From: Spirochaetales bacterium | Lineage (GTDB): Bacteria; Spirochaetota; Spirochaetia; DAHUYW01 | DNA: 64,000 bases | Direction: 5' to 3' | Assembly (NCBI GenBank): GCA_027306915.1 | Contig: DAHUYW010000010.1 | Location: 1-64,000 of the forward strand | In this document: positions 8,192 through 16,977 of the stretch, in pieces | How the letters are laid out: each line of letters opens with the position of its first letter | Position numbering within the stretch: position 1 is the first letter of the stretch | Notes under the pieces: model-generated | What the model was told of the DNA's origin: nothing | The model's database searches: none | Seen by the model: only the letters and a program-made list of their open reading frames with translations | Translations under genes and position numbers: made by a program

Positions 8192-9585
8192 AACGTTCGC
8201 GCACCCTCATTGTGGGCGGCGCGGTTGTCGTTCTGCTTGTCGTCGGCTTCATCGTCGTAAAGGCGTTGCCGAAGAAATCGGCAACGCCGGCGACCCAGAC
8301 GATTCAGCTTTCGAAGGTCGACCGCGACAAGATCGCCTCCATTACCTTGAAGCACGGGGACGTGACGATCCGCCTCAATCAAAAAGACAAGAAATGGGTC
8401 GTCGACTACCCCTATCCCGTCGATTGGGACCAGGCATCACTTATCGACGTTGCGGACGCGTTCAGCTCGCTCTACGCCGACCGCAAAATCGAGTCCGACC
8501 CGACCGACCTCAGTCAGTTCGGGCTCGCCCCGCCGGTCGGCACTGCGGTAGCAACCCTCGACAACGGAAGCAAGGTGAGCTACCTCGTCGGCAACAAGAC
8601 CCCCGACGGCACCTCCTACTATTTCATGAAGCAGGGTGACAAGACTCTCTATGCGGTAGGCTCGTACACCGCGCGTTCCCTCCTTTCCACCTTCGATTCG
8701 CTTCGGAACAAAACCCTTCCGAACATCGACACCAAGAGCCTCACCTACGTCAGAATCACGACGAAGGGGCGCACCATGGAGATCGTACCGATTCCAAAGG
8801 ATGATCCGCTCGCCTTCGTCTCCTTCGCGGACATGGAGCTTACCAAGCCCTTCCCCGTTGCGAGGCCGGTCGATTCGAGCGCCTTTTCGAAGATGTTTCA
8901 GACCTACCCGGCCTACTTCCAGATTCAGAAGTTCATAAACGACCGGCCGGCCAATCTCGCGGATTATGGCCTCGCGCCGCCCGTGGCTTCGTATGAGCTG
9001 AAGGACAAGAAGGGTCAGTCCATTGACCTGCTCGTCGGGAAAGAGCTTCCCGGCGGGACCGTCTACGCAAAGCTCGCCGATGAGCCCACCGTCTTCACCG
9101 TAAACCTCTCCGACATACAGTCGGTGCTTGACATCACACCCTTCGAGCTTGAAGACAAGTTCCTCTTGATTCCGAACATCGACAACGTCGAAAGCTTCAC
9201 CATAGGCACACAGTCGGGCTCCTTCCTGGCAAAGATCGTCAGGACGCCTGAGAAGAACGCAAAGCCGGACGCCAAGGGCAAGATACCGACCACCGACACC
9301 TACTTCCTGAACGGCAAAGAGCTGAAAGGCTCGATCTTTAAGGATTTCTACCAGGATGTGATCGGCTTGCTTGCTGACTCCGCCAACCCGAACCCGCGGA
9401 TCCCGCTTCGGCCGGAGGTAACCGTCACCTTCCATCTCGACAAGGGCTCAGGTACCTATCGAGAGTACATGGTTCCCTACAATCGCGACTTCTATGCGGT
9501 CTATCGTGACGGATTGGCAGACGTCCTCGTTTCCAAGGACCAGGTGAAAAAGATGGTCGACAAGGCGCAGGAGCTTCTCAAGTAG
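8188..9585 (+). CDS. DUF4340 domain protein of the ABC module
   Basis: 465 residues starting at GTG 8188, which overlaps the previous stop. An in-frame start further upstream would lie inside the preceding gene and is rejected. One N-terminal membrane span (residues 8-25) is followed by repeated beta-rich domains. Segments such as FGLAPPVGTAVATL and YGLAPPVASYEL recur about 150 residues apart, as in DUF4340 proteins, which contain tandem copies. These proteins are regularly the last gene of GldAFG-like operons and probably sit outside the membrane next to the GldG-like protein. The molecular function is not known. A strong terminator follows. Confidence 0.85.
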   Translation: MKRSRTLIVGGAVVVLLVVGFIVVKALPKKSATPATQTIQLSKVDRDKIASITLKHGDVTIRLNQKDKKWVVDYPYPVDWDQASLIDVADAFSSLYADRKIESDPTDLSQFGLAPPVGTAVATLDNGSKVSYLVGNKTPDGTSYYFMKQGDKTLYAVGSYTARSLLSTFDSLRNKTLPNIDTKSLTYVRITTKGRTMEIVPIPKDDPLAFVSFADMELTKPFPVARPVDSSAFSKMFQTYPAYFQIQKFINDRPANLADYGLAPPVASYELKDKKGQSIDLLVGKELPGGTVYAKLADEPTVFTVNLSDIQSVLDITPFELEDKFLLIPNIDNVESFTIGTQSGSFLAKIVRTPEKNAKPDAKGKIPTTDTYFLNGKELKGSIFKDFYQDVIGLLADSANPNPRIPLRPEVTVTFHLDKGSGTYREYMVPYNRDFYAVYRDGLADVLVSKDQVKKMVDKAQELLK

Positions 9586-9626
9586 CGCGCCGGCGCGAAC
9601 CACACTCTCACTCTCCGAGAGCCTGC

Positions 9627-9657
9627 AGGCCGCCCTCTTCGGGCGGCCTTTCTCTTG
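9627..9657 (+). terminator. Rho-independent terminator after the ABC operon
   Basis: A nine-base-pair stem (AGGCCGCCC / GGGCGGCCT) with a five-base loop is followed by TTCTCTT. It lies about 40 bp after the DUF4340 stop and just before the convergent gene at 9670. Confidence 0.85.
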
Positions 9658-9669
9658 TCGCGAAGCAGC

Positions 9670-10443
9670 CTATTCCTTCCAGGGAAAGATCATGCCGCGG
9701 AAGGTACGATGGCCGACCCGCTCGCGCTCATCAATGAGGAGGGTGTCCCACGGTATCTCCCGGCGGTTGGCGCCAGGATTCTTCTCGAGGTAGTCGTACT
9801 TGAGGAGGCGAAGCTTCAGGGCATCCTGATGCCATACGAGCACGCTGGTGACTCCGGGGATGAGAAATGCCGTGAAGACGGAAACCGCGAGGATGAAGAT
9901 CGTGCCGAGTCCGAGGCCGATCGTAAAGAGGGTGTTGTCGAAAAGAAGGATGAAGGACTTCTTGAAGAGCTTTCCGATTCGCGAGTCGAGACGAGCCCGG
10001 ACCGCATAGTAGTACTGGCTCGCCAGCCACCAGATCACGCTTGCCCAAAAAATCACGGCGACCGCCGCCATTCCCAAAAGCCCGCCGATCTGCAGATAGA
10101 ACGGCATGGCAACAACGAGGACGGCAAGTTGGATGATGGTGACCACCGCGAGCCCCACCGCCGACTTCCAAGTCTGCTTGAAGTACTCGCGCAGCTCCCG
10201 AAAGGGAGGCGTGGCGTAATTCGAGATATCCCGCGCGGCGAAGGAGGCGGTGGCAAGGTAGAGATTGATGACGACGATCCCTGCCGCGCCCGCGATGATT
10301 GCCAGCGCCATATCGAAGCTCAGCAGGTAGAAGAGATAGAGAGCGCCTCCCCCGATGAGCACAAAACCCAAGTTGAAGAGCATGACCGCTATGAGGTTGT
10401 CCCACACGTCAAAAAAGGATTTCTTGATCAGGAATCCGAACAT
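9670..10443 (-). CDS. Polytopic membrane protein of unknown function
   Basis: 257 residues from ATG 10443, preceded by GGAG at five bases; a GTG two codons upstream is possible. About five or six hydrophobic spans are visible, roughly at residues 18-40, 45-65, 100-125, 130-150 and 175-205. Between them are amphipathic stretches such as FRELREYFKQTWKSA. The pattern recalls YesL/DUF624-like membrane proteins, in which a conserved segment between spans resembles membrane-coupling loops, but I do not recognise the family with certainty. The C-terminal 50 residues are cytoplasmic and charged. The gene lies about 25 bp downstream of the CAU tRNA, on the same strand, and may be cotranscribed with it. 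Confidence 0.75.
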   Translation of the reverse strand: MFGFLIKKSFFDVWDNLIAVMLFNLGFVLIGGGALYLFYLLSFDMALAIIAGAAGIVVINLYLATASFAARDISNYATPPFRELREYFKQTWKSAVGLAVVTIIQLAVLVVAMPFYLQIGGLLGMAAVAVIFWASVIWWLASQYYYAVRARLDSRIGKLFKKSFILLFDNTLFTIGLGLGTIFILAVSVFTAFLIPGVTSVLVWHQDALKLRLLKYDYLEKNPGANRREIPWDTLLIDERERVGHRTFRGMIFPWKE

Positions 10444-10469
10444 CCGCACTCCAACAGTTCAGGCAAGAG

Positions 10470-10542
10470 TAGTGGCGAAGGGACTTGAACCCCTGACCGA
10501 GCGGATATGAGCCGCTTGCTCTACCACCTGAGCTACGCCACC
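10470..10542 (-). tRNA. tRNA with CAU anticodon (elongator Met, or Ile2 if lysidine-modified)
   Basis: The 73-nt cloverleaf has a seven-pair acceptor stem (GGTGGCG / CGCCACT, one G-T pair), a D arm with AGCTCAGGTGGTAGAGC, an anticodon loop CTCATAT with CAT, and a T arm with GGTTCAAGTCC. The discriminator is A and CCA is not encoded. The first acceptor pair is G-T, so it is not an initiator with a C1-A72 mismatch. Met elongator and Ile2 (k2C) cannot be separated by the anticodon alone. Confidence 0.9.
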
Positions 10543-10561
10543 GTACATATTAGGCGAAGGA

Positions 10562-10590
10562 ACTATACCGGCGCTCCTCCCCTCTGTCAA
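10562..10590 (-). promoter_or_regulatory. Consensus sigma-70 promoter of the tRNA gene
   Basis: Reading the minus strand, TTGACA (10590-10585), a 17-bp spacer and TATAGT (10567-10562) lie 20 bp before the tRNA 5' end. Confidence 0.8.
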
Positions 10591-10604
10591 TACGACTGGG
10601 CCGG

Positions 10605-13508
10605 TCACAGAAGCTTGTAACGGCGCGCATCAGCGAGCACCCGCACGTTCCACCGGTTGTTTTGCAGGAAGGATTGGCGTTTCTTCACCTCGTCGATTCT
10701 CGTCGACTGCTCCTGCACATGCTTCAGCGCCTTGCTCAAGACCGTGAGCCGAATCACCGCCGCCTCGCCTTCACCTTCCGGAAGGACCAGGCTGTGCAGA
10801 TAATGGTAGTAAGGTACGTTCGGATCGAGATCGGAAAGCTTCTCCTCTCGGTCCATCTTCACAAGCTCCGCAATCGCCTCATCGAGGTCGTCCAGGTGAC
10901 TCCGGGCGTAGGCACGGGTCGCCCGCACGAGCTGGTAGAGGACCCCCTTCCCCTCGGGACTGCGAAAGGCGCGGTCTTCAATGGAAGCGAATGCGTCACT
11001 CCAGGGGATTACCTCACTCGGTTGGTAGCGATGCGGGAAGTCGCTCAAGATCTCGAGCGCCCGGTCGAAAAGCTTGACCGCCCGCTCCCAGTCGCCCGCC
11101 TCGATGCAGGCCTCCCCCATGAAGTAGAGCACCTCGCCATCCGGCTCGAGGCTTTCGAGCATGCGAAGAGTCGCGCGGCCGCCTCCGTAGAGTGCCGCCC
11201 GGGCGGTCCATGCGCCGAAGACCTTCGCGGCGGAGGAGTCAGGGTAGATGCGGCAGAAGGCAAGACCGGCCTGGAAGAGCTTGGCCGCCTCCTCGTAGTC
11301 GCCAAGCGCGAAGTGGCAACGCCCGCGCAGGAGAATCAGGAAGCGCTGCCATTCCCGCCGGCAGGCAATGGTCGCCGTCTCCCTCGCCTGCTCGGCGATC
11401 CGGACGGCCTTCGAGAGATTTCCGCCAAGAAAATGCGCCACCCCTTCGAACCCCTGCGAACGGAGCAGGTCGTAGGTGTTGGCTTCGGTGGTCGGTCCGT
11501 CGCGGGCAATCGCGAAGTAATCCTGGGCCTCCTTGAAACGCGTGGTCGCAAGCATTGCGAGGCCTACTTCGATGTTCGCCCTGTATTCGAGAAAGGGAAC
11601 CTCCATCCGCTGGCTCACAAGAAGCGCTCGCTTGGCAAAATCCAGCGCCGATCGCATTTCGCCCGCTGCAAACTGGTGCTGGCTCGTAGCGAGATCGAGG
11701 AGCCCGCCCTCCAACTCGGAGTCGGTCGCGAGCTCCTTTATCCGCGTGATGTGCAGCTCCGCCTGCTCCCGCTCCTGGAGAAGAACCGACGCGCGAAGCG
11801 CCACGAGCTCAAAATGGAGATCGCGCGTGCGCGCCTCCTCGGGGGAGAGGGCTCTGGCGAAAAGCTCGGCCTGTTCGATCCAGGAGAGGACTTCGTCCAC
11901 CTCTCCGCGATCGAGAAGCCGCGTTGCGACGTGAAAAAAGAGCTCCACCGTCTGATCGAATTGCCCATGCTTTCCGAGAAACGCGACAAGGGCGACCGAC
12001 CCGTGCAGCTCGCCGCGGCTCCAAAGCCGATAACACCAGTCGGCGAGCTTGGCCTCGAGACCGCGCGGCGCGAACTCCTCGGCGATCCGTTCCGCCGCCT
12101 CAGGCGTCGTCACCGCGAGCGAATGCGCGCCGATGAAGCCAAGCTCCCGCAAGCGGGCTAAGGAGCTCTTCACGACCTCCGCTACGATCTCCTCGCTTGC
12201 GAGGAAGCGGATGATCTCCGGCTGGCCAAGAATCCCGGCAACTCGATGGAGCAGAAAGAGGGTGAGCCGGCTCGCGCTGTCCAGCTCGCCCGCGAGCGCC
12301 AGGGAAATGCCCTCTCCTCGCGCCTCTCCCCGTTTCGCGAGGGAAAGGTAGTGGTGCACCAGGAGGGTCTTGCCCGCGGTCCTTTCGAGAATCTCGTCGA
12401 TGACCCGCTCGGACCAGCTTCCCGTGACCGACGCGGCGAGCTCCTCCCGCTCGAGAGCCCCCACCGGCGCATCGACCACGGGAATTTCCGCGAGGGCAGG
12501 TGGCATGAAGTCGTCGTCCACAATCCCGATGGGAACCAGCGGCGCCGGCCCCGCGAGAACGCGAATGAGCCGGGCAATGAGGTCGTGAGCCAGCGGGTGA
12601 TAGAGGTGAAGGCCCTCGAAGATCACCACCGGCGGGAGCAGCCTCCGCTCCATGAGTCTGCGGTAGGCGAGCAGATAGTGCGCATAGGCGGTGTAGAGGT
12701 CCTCGAGAGCATGATCGGGGCATATAAGGGAAAAGATGCCCCGTTTATCCTCCCAAACCGCAAGCTCGGCGCGGCTCAGGTATTCGGGAACCTGCTCAAG
12801 AAGGTCGGGCCGGAGCCCGGAAAGAAAGGGCAGGACCGAGGGAAGCCCGGGCCCGGGAGCGGAGAGCCGGAGCCAATCGGCAGCGCCGCCGCAGGCCTTC
12901 TGGAGCGCAAGGTCGAGATTATGGCTCTTGCCGACGAGCGGCGCTCCAAATACGCGTATCCAGCAGGGACCGCTGGGCGTCTGGAGAAAGGGGGAGATCG
13001 CAGATACCAGCGACTCGATGACCGCCGGGCGGGCAAGAAAGTCGCCTTTCCACCGAGCCGAGAAATCCCCCTCCGCGGAACGGCCGACTACCTCGTAGAG
13101 CTCTCCCTCTTCGCGCACCGCGAGCGCCGATTTCACCCGTTCGTAAATCCTGGGGCCGATCCAGAGCCCGTCGGTTTTCGCCGAGCGCCACGCCTCCGCG
13201 TAGAGGTGCCGCAGCACGGCTCCCTCGGGCGCCTCGTCCAGCTCCTCCACGAGCGCCGCGAATCCGGCAAGCTCGCCTCGATTCTTGCTGAGGAGATCGT
13301 AGATGCGGTAGAGAAGCTCGCCGACCGGCTCACTTTCGGCGCGGGAGGGCTCTATTCCGTAGAGAAGGCCTCCCCGCTCCGAGGCAAGACGCACGCCTCC
13401 GAAGTAGCTCACCAGCCCGCTCAGGTTCTCGATGAGCGCTTCAAGAAAGCCGCTGCGAAGCTTCGTGAGCTGGTACTGACCGCTTATCTCCACCAGAATG
13501 TAGACCAT
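10605..13508 (-). CDS. Large P-loop ATPase with C-terminal TPR-like helical repeats
   Basis: 967 residues from ATG 13508, just after the stop of the PilZ-like gene; a longer frame upstream overlaps that gene and is rejected. The first 130 residues resemble a guanylate-cyclase-like or sensing region and are not clearly assignable. A P-loop GAPLVGKS is at 188-195, and a Walker-B-like VVIFEGLHLY is near residue 300. From about residue 480 to the end the sequence is helical, with TPR-like repeats (for example GDYEEAAKLFQAGLAF and GDWERAVKLFDRALEI). This STAND-like architecture suits a signal-controlled assembly or regulatory protein. Its partner may be the PilZ-like protein encoded directly upstream. 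No DNA-binding domain is visible. Confidence 0.75.
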   Translation of the reverse strand: MVYILVEISGQYQLTKLRSGFLEALIENLSGLVSYFGGVRLASERGGLLYGIEPSRAESEPVGELLYRIYDLLSKNRGELAGFAALVEELDEAPEGAVLRHLYAEAWRSAKTDGLWIGPRIYERVKSALAVREEGELYEVVGRSAEGDFSARWKGDFLARPAVIESLVSAISPFLQTPSGPCWIRVFGAPLVGKSHNLDLALQKACGGAADWLRLSAPGPGLPSVLPFLSGLRPDLLEQVPEYLSRAELAVWEDKRGIFSLICPDHALEDLYTAYAHYLLAYRRLMERRLLPPVVIFEGLHLYHPLAHDLIARLIRVLAGPAPLVPIGIVDDDFMPPALAEIPVVDAPVGALEREELAASVTGSWSERVIDEILERTAGKTLLVHHYLSLAKRGEARGEGISLALAGELDSASRLTLFLLHRVAGILGQPEIIRFLASEEIVAEVVKSSLARLRELGFIGAHSLAVTTPEAAERIAEEFAPRGLEAKLADWCYRLWSRGELHGSVALVAFLGKHGQFDQTVELFFHVATRLLDRGEVDEVLSWIEQAELFARALSPEEARTRDLHFELVALRASVLLQEREQAELHITRIKELATDSELEGGLLDLATSQHQFAAGEMRSALDFAKRALLVSQRMEVPFLEYRANIEVGLAMLATTRFKEAQDYFAIARDGPTTEANTYDLLRSQGFEGVAHFLGGNLSKAVRIAEQARETATIACRREWQRFLILLRGRCHFALGDYEEAAKLFQAGLAFCRIYPDSSAAKVFGAWTARAALYGGGRATLRMLESLEPDGEVLYFMGEACIEAGDWERAVKLFDRALEILSDFPHRYQPSEVIPWSDAFASIEDRAFRSPEGKGVLYQLVRATRAYARSHLDDLDEAIAELVKMDREEKLSDLDPNVPYYHYLHSLVLPEGEGEAAVIRLTVLSKALKHVQEQSTRIDEVKKRQSFLQNNRWNVRVLADARRYKLL

Positions 13509-13515
13509 GCTCACC

Positions 13516-14757
13516 CTAGAGCGCCAAAGGCGGAGGCGCTGCTCCCCCTTCCCACAGCTCGCTCTCCTCCTTCGTGAACTTCTTCCCGTACACAAAATCG
13601 AAGAGGAAACGGAAGTCTTCCGGCTTGACGTCGAGAAACTGCACCCCGTAGTAACAGGTTTTCGCATCCTCGTACTTCCGCATGATGCGGGTCGAGAGAG
13701 AGAGCTTTCGTTGGCCCATCTCGAGAACCAATGGAAGATCAGCATAGATGACAAGGGTCTCTTTGAGCGAAGGCTCATCGTTGGTGAAAAGGATCCCCGA
13801 TGCGCTGAGGTTGACGATCTCGGCGTCGTACCGTTTCGCAACAATCTCTGCTCCCTTGAAGTAATTGTTGATCGAAAGGGAGTAGGCAAGCACCTGGGCG
13901 AATTGGCCAACGTACTCGACCAGATCCGCATCTATCTCTTTGGCCCGATCGGTGCTCATGAGGTACACACAACCTACGACATATTGCCGGAAGAGGATCG
14001 GGCAGTAGAGCTCGGCAAGAACACCGTTTGTCCGCTTCTCCTGTTGAATTGCGGCAAAGCTGCGCCCGCCCATATCGAGCCCCGCTTCGACCCGCTCTCG
14101 AACGAGCGCCTCCCGGCTGACGACGCGCTCGGCCATCGTGCCCTCCAGCTCGGCAAGAACCGCGTCCGAAGCGGGAATGACGACCATTCGCCCCGTCCGG
14201 GCCATCACCTCCTCTTCGAAGCCGGTGGGGGCCCTATCGCGAAACATCGTGATGCGGCTCTCGGTGCAACGCCCTGCGACCGATTCGCGGAACGTCGCGA
14301 CCAGCCGGCCGAGGCTCTCGGGATTGAACTTGTCGGAATACTCGGGCTTGTCCATCGGGTTATACTCCTCGCTTTTCGGAAAGTTGAGCTCCATCTGCTC
14401 GTTCTCGAGGATGAAATAGACCCGGACTCCTGCCGGAGGCGGAACCCGCTCGTACTTGCGCTGGAGATTCTTGTAGATCCCTTTCGGATTACCCACGGTC
14501 AGCTCTTTCTCACTGAAGGAGCGAACTCGAGCGAGGAAGGTCATGACCTGTCCAAAGTAGGAGAAGAAAACCCGAAGCCGCTCTTCTCGGCCGGTCTTGA
14601 TGGGTGAATCGAGCGCGATAACCACCTCGCTCTCGCTGACCGATTGGATGTGCCCGGTCGCCTCCTGCCGTGTTCCGTGCACCTGGACCGGGATCGCCTT
14701 CTCCTGTACGGCGGTGAGGATAAACTCCTGTTCGATGCGGCTTACGCCCGTTCCCAC
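13516..14757 (-). CDS. PilZ-like protein, putative cyclic-di-GMP receptor
   Basis: 413 residues from GTG 14757, which sits four bases after AGGAGACG. An upstream extension would run into the lipoprotein gene. The N-terminal 110 residues look like a YcgR-N-type beta barrel (for example GHIQSVSESEVVIALDSP). The middle has a GAF-like appearance (FAAIQQEKRTNGVLAELYCPILF). The C-terminal part has NLSASGILF, matching the [D/N]-x-S-x-x-G half of the PilZ ligand site, with basic residues just before it. Family knowledge: PilZ domains bind cyclic di-GMP. The nearby large ATPase gene starts 7 bp after this stop, so the pair is probably cotranslated and may act together. Confidence 0.75.
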   Translation of the reverse strand: MGTGVSRIEQEFILTAVQEKAIPVQVHGTRQEATGHIQSVSESEVVIALDSPIKTGREERLRVFFSYFGQVMTFLARVRSFSEKELTVGNPKGIYKNLQRKYERVPPPAGVRVYFILENEQMELNFPKSEEYNPMDKPEYSDKFNPESLGRLVATFRESVAGRCTESRITMFRDRAPTGFEEEVMARTGRMVVIPASDAVLAELEGTMAERVVSREALVRERVEAGLDMGGRSFAAIQQEKRTNGVLAELYCPILFRQYVVGCVYLMSTDRAKEIDADLVEYVGQFAQVLAYSLSINNYFKGAEIVAKRYDAEIVNLSASGILFTNDEPSLKETLVIYADLPLVLEMGQRKLSLSTRIMRKYEDAKTCYYGVQFLDVKPEDFRFLFDFVYGKKFTKEESELWEGGAAPPPLAL

Positions 14758-14767
14758 TGAACGTCTC

Positions 14768-15487
14768 CTATTTTGAGAGCAGCCACTGCCAGGCGGTGGG
14801 CTCGTACGGCGCGCTGCGCACGAACGGCTGCAAAAGCTTGCCGAAATCGGCCTGGATGTCCGAAAGGTACCACTTTCCCTCCACCCGATCGAAGTACAGC
14901 ATTCCGCGGGCCCGGCCGGCAGCGCGCTCAAAACGCACGGGAGCCGATGCCTCGTTACCGCCGACGGTCACCGTCCCGATGCGGACTTTATCCGGAAGCA
15001 TCTGATGCTCTTTGGGATAGCTCAAGAATCGCTCGACGGTCTCGCCCCACCTTGGGCTGAGGAGGGAGGAATCGATGGTGCCGTGCGCCAGCTCGCTCGT
15101 GAACTTTTCGGTGAGGGAGTAGACGGCGTCAGCGGCAGCTTCGGTTGAGGGGAAGGGCTGAAGGGGTCCGATCGCGTAGTCGGTGGGATACACGGGCGCG
15201 TCGGCCGTGAGAGGCAGGAGAGCGTCGGTTCCCGACAGCGAGGAGGCACCCCCCTGTCCGACAGGGAGCCGGCCGGCGGGAGGGACGGGCTGCAGCACGA
15301 GCGCCGCGGCGCTGTGGGTCGCCGCCGCGCCCTGTGGCTGCGAAACGGGGGGTGGCCGCGGGCTCCCCGGAGGAACGCCCGCTTCAGAAAGTTTTCCGGC
15401 CGGAGGCGCGGCCGCCCGCTCGTGGTGTCGGACGCACCCCACCAGGAGCAAGACCAAGAGGAGCGCCCCCATTCGGTACTTCGTCAT
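14768..15487 (-). CDS. Lipoprotein of unknown function
   Basis: 239 residues. The N-terminus MTKYRMGALLLVLLLVGC is a typical lipoprotein signal ending in cysteine at residue 18, so the mature protein should be anchored to a membrane. A proline- and alanine-rich linker of about 80 residues follows, then a folded C-terminal domain of about 140 residues (from YPTDYAIGPLQPFPS). I do not recognise the domain. Its stop is 10 bp before the PilZ-like start, so the three genes at 10605-15487 form one unit. Confidence 0.8.
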   Translation of the reverse strand: MTKYRMGALLLVLLLVGCVRHHERAAAPPAGKLSEAGVPPGSPRPPPVSQPQGAAATHSAAALVLQPVPPAGRLPVGQGGASSLSGTDALLPLTADAPVYPTDYAIGPLQPFPSTEAAADAVYSLTEKFTSELAHGTIDSSLLSPRWGETVERFLSYPKEHQMLPDKVRIGTVTVGGNEASAPVRFERAAGRARGMLYFDRVEGKWYLSDIQADFGKLLQPFVRSAPYEPTAWQWLLSK

Positions 15488-15556
15488 AGACTCCCTAGGT
15501 GATATCAGATGTACTGCCCAGTGTAAAGGGTCGCCGGTGTCGCAGCGCCCGCAGTA

Positions 15557-15586
15557 TGGACAAGGCGGGGCAGGCGCGTCTATAAA
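15557..15586 (+). promoter_or_regulatory. Putative promoter of the HD phosphohydrolase gene
   Basis: TGGACA (15557-15562), an 18-bp spacer and TATAAA (15581-15586), about 50 bp before the HD gene start. Confidence 0.5.
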
Positions 15587-15634
15587 TAGCTTTCAGTTGG
15601 CCCTGGATTTACGCCGTGCGGGAGAGGCGGCCAG

Positions 15635-16912
15635 ATGAGCAGCACGTCCACCATTCTTAAGCATCTTCAGGGCGATTATACCGAGCCCATTCGCGATCCC
15701 CTGTGGCGGAACATCTACCTCTCTCCCCAGCTCATGGAGTTGATTGGCACTGCCCCGTTTCAGAAGCTTTCCCGCATCAAGCAGCTTGGGGCCGCCTACC
15801 AGGTCTATCCGGGGGCTACCCACAGCCGTTTCAGCCACAGCCTGGGAGTCTTTCATCTCGCCCGCCGGATCATGATTGCCATCCTGCCCTTCGCCGCAGG
15901 GCTTCCGCTCACGCTCGAAGGGGTGAAGGCCTTCCTGTGTGCCGCGCTCCTCCACGATCTCGGTCATTTCCCCTTCGCGCACTCGCTCAAAGAGCTGCCC
16001 CTTCGGGAGCACGAGAGCCTCACGGCGGAGATCGTGACCCGCAGGCCGTTGGACGCCCTGATCCGGTCCCAGGTCGGCGTGGATCCGGCGCTGGTAGCTT
16101 CGATCGTGGACCGGCATCTGCCCGCCAAGGGCCTCTCGCCGGAGGTTTCCTTCTTTCGCAACATTCTGTCCGGGGTCCTGGACCCGGACAAGCTTGACTA
16201 TCTCAACCGGGACGCCTACTTCTGCGGCGTGCCCTACGGCATCCAGGACACGGACTTCGTCATCTCCCGGATGAGGCCCCATCCCACGGACGGGCTCGCG
16301 GTTGACGCTCAGGGACTGACGGGGGTGGAGCACATTCTCTTCTCGAAATACCTGATGTACCGCACGGTCTACTGGCACAAGACCGTGAGGATAGCCACCG
16401 CGATGATCAAGAAAGCCGTCTACCTCTCACTGCGCTCCGGGGCGCTGGGACCGGAGGAGCTCTACGGGCTCGATGACATCGAGTTCTTCGAGCGCCTCGC
16501 CTCGGTTAAGCAGCCCTGCGCACTCCTCATCCGGCGGGTCGCGGAGCGCGATCTCCTCAAGCAGCTCCATGAAGAGCCTTTCGTCGAGTCCAATCCGCTC
16601 CACCGGAGGCTCCTCAACCTCGACGAGCGGGCAGGCGTAGAGGAGGCGATCGCCCGCCGGCTTTCGGCCGATCTCGGAGAGCCGGTCTCCGCGGAGGGAG
16701 TAATCATCGATATTCCCGAGCCTGTGAACTTCGAAGTCAGCATTCCGGTCGCCGAATCCCGAGGCTCCGGGGCGCCCGCGGAGAACGATTCTGTCTTCAC
16801 CGGCCCGGTGGTGGAGGGCTTCACCCGCTCCCTGCGGAAGCTGCGCATCATCGGCCCGCACGAAGCGACCGGCCGGATTGCCGAGCCGGCGGCGCTCCTC
16901 GCGGCGCAGTAG
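15635..16912 (+). CDS. HD-domain phosphohydrolase (dGTPase-like)
   Basis: 425 residues. The metal site of the HD superfamily is clear: HSRFSHSLGVFHLA near residue 65, the paired LLHDLGHFPFAHSL near residue 107, and a downstream YLNRDAYFCGVPYG segment with a conserved aspartate. Such proteins (COG1078 group) hydrolyse dNTPs or other nucleoside phosphates; the substrate is not known here. The C-terminal third is less conserved and probably regulatory. The gene diverges from the lipoprotein gene and is followed by a promoter and a small unknown gene. Confidence 0.9.
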   Translation: MSSTSTILKHLQGDYTEPIRDPLWRNIYLSPQLMELIGTAPFQKLSRIKQLGAAYQVYPGATHSRFSHSLGVFHLARRIMIAILPFAAGLPLTLEGVKAFLCAALLHDLGHFPFAHSLKELPLREHESLTAEIVTRRPLDALIRSQVGVDPALVASIVDRHLPAKGLSPEVSFFRNILSGVLDPDKLDYLNRDAYFCGVPYGIQDTDFVISRMRPHPTDGLAVDAQGLTGVEHILFSKYLMYRTVYWHKTVRIATAMIKKAVYLSLRSGALGPEELYGLDDIEFFERLASVKQPCALLIRRVAERDLLKQLHEEPFVESNPLHRRLLNLDERAGVEEAIARRLSADLGEPVSAEGVIIDIPEPVNFEVSIPVAESRGSGAPAENDSVFTGPVVEGFTRSLRKLRIIGPHEATGRIAEPAALLAAQ

Positions 16913-16925
16913 GAGGTACCCGTCC

Positions 16926-16954
16926 TTGAATCGGAAGCCTTTCTGAACTACATT
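16926..16954 (+). promoter_or_regulatory. Putative promoter before the 143-residue gene
   Basis: TTGAAT (16926-16931), a 17-bp spacer, and TACATT (16949-16954). A five-codon frame starting at ATG 16964 directly after GGGAGG ends in ATGA, overlapping the next gene's start; it may be a leader peptide. Confidence 0.45.
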
Positions 16955-16977
16955 ACTGGGAGGATGAGCGAGACCGA

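Noticed and set aside
10605..13931. An 1108-codon version of the P-loop/TPR gene with a start at 13931
   Set aside because: The first 141 codons overlap the PilZ-like gene in another frame and are Ser/Arg-rich; ATG 13508 follows that gene's stop.
15499..15527. Promoter (TTTACA / TATCAC, minus strand) for the lipoprotein at 15487
   Set aside because: The implied transcript would leave almost no leader before the ATG and its ribosome site, so I did not list it.
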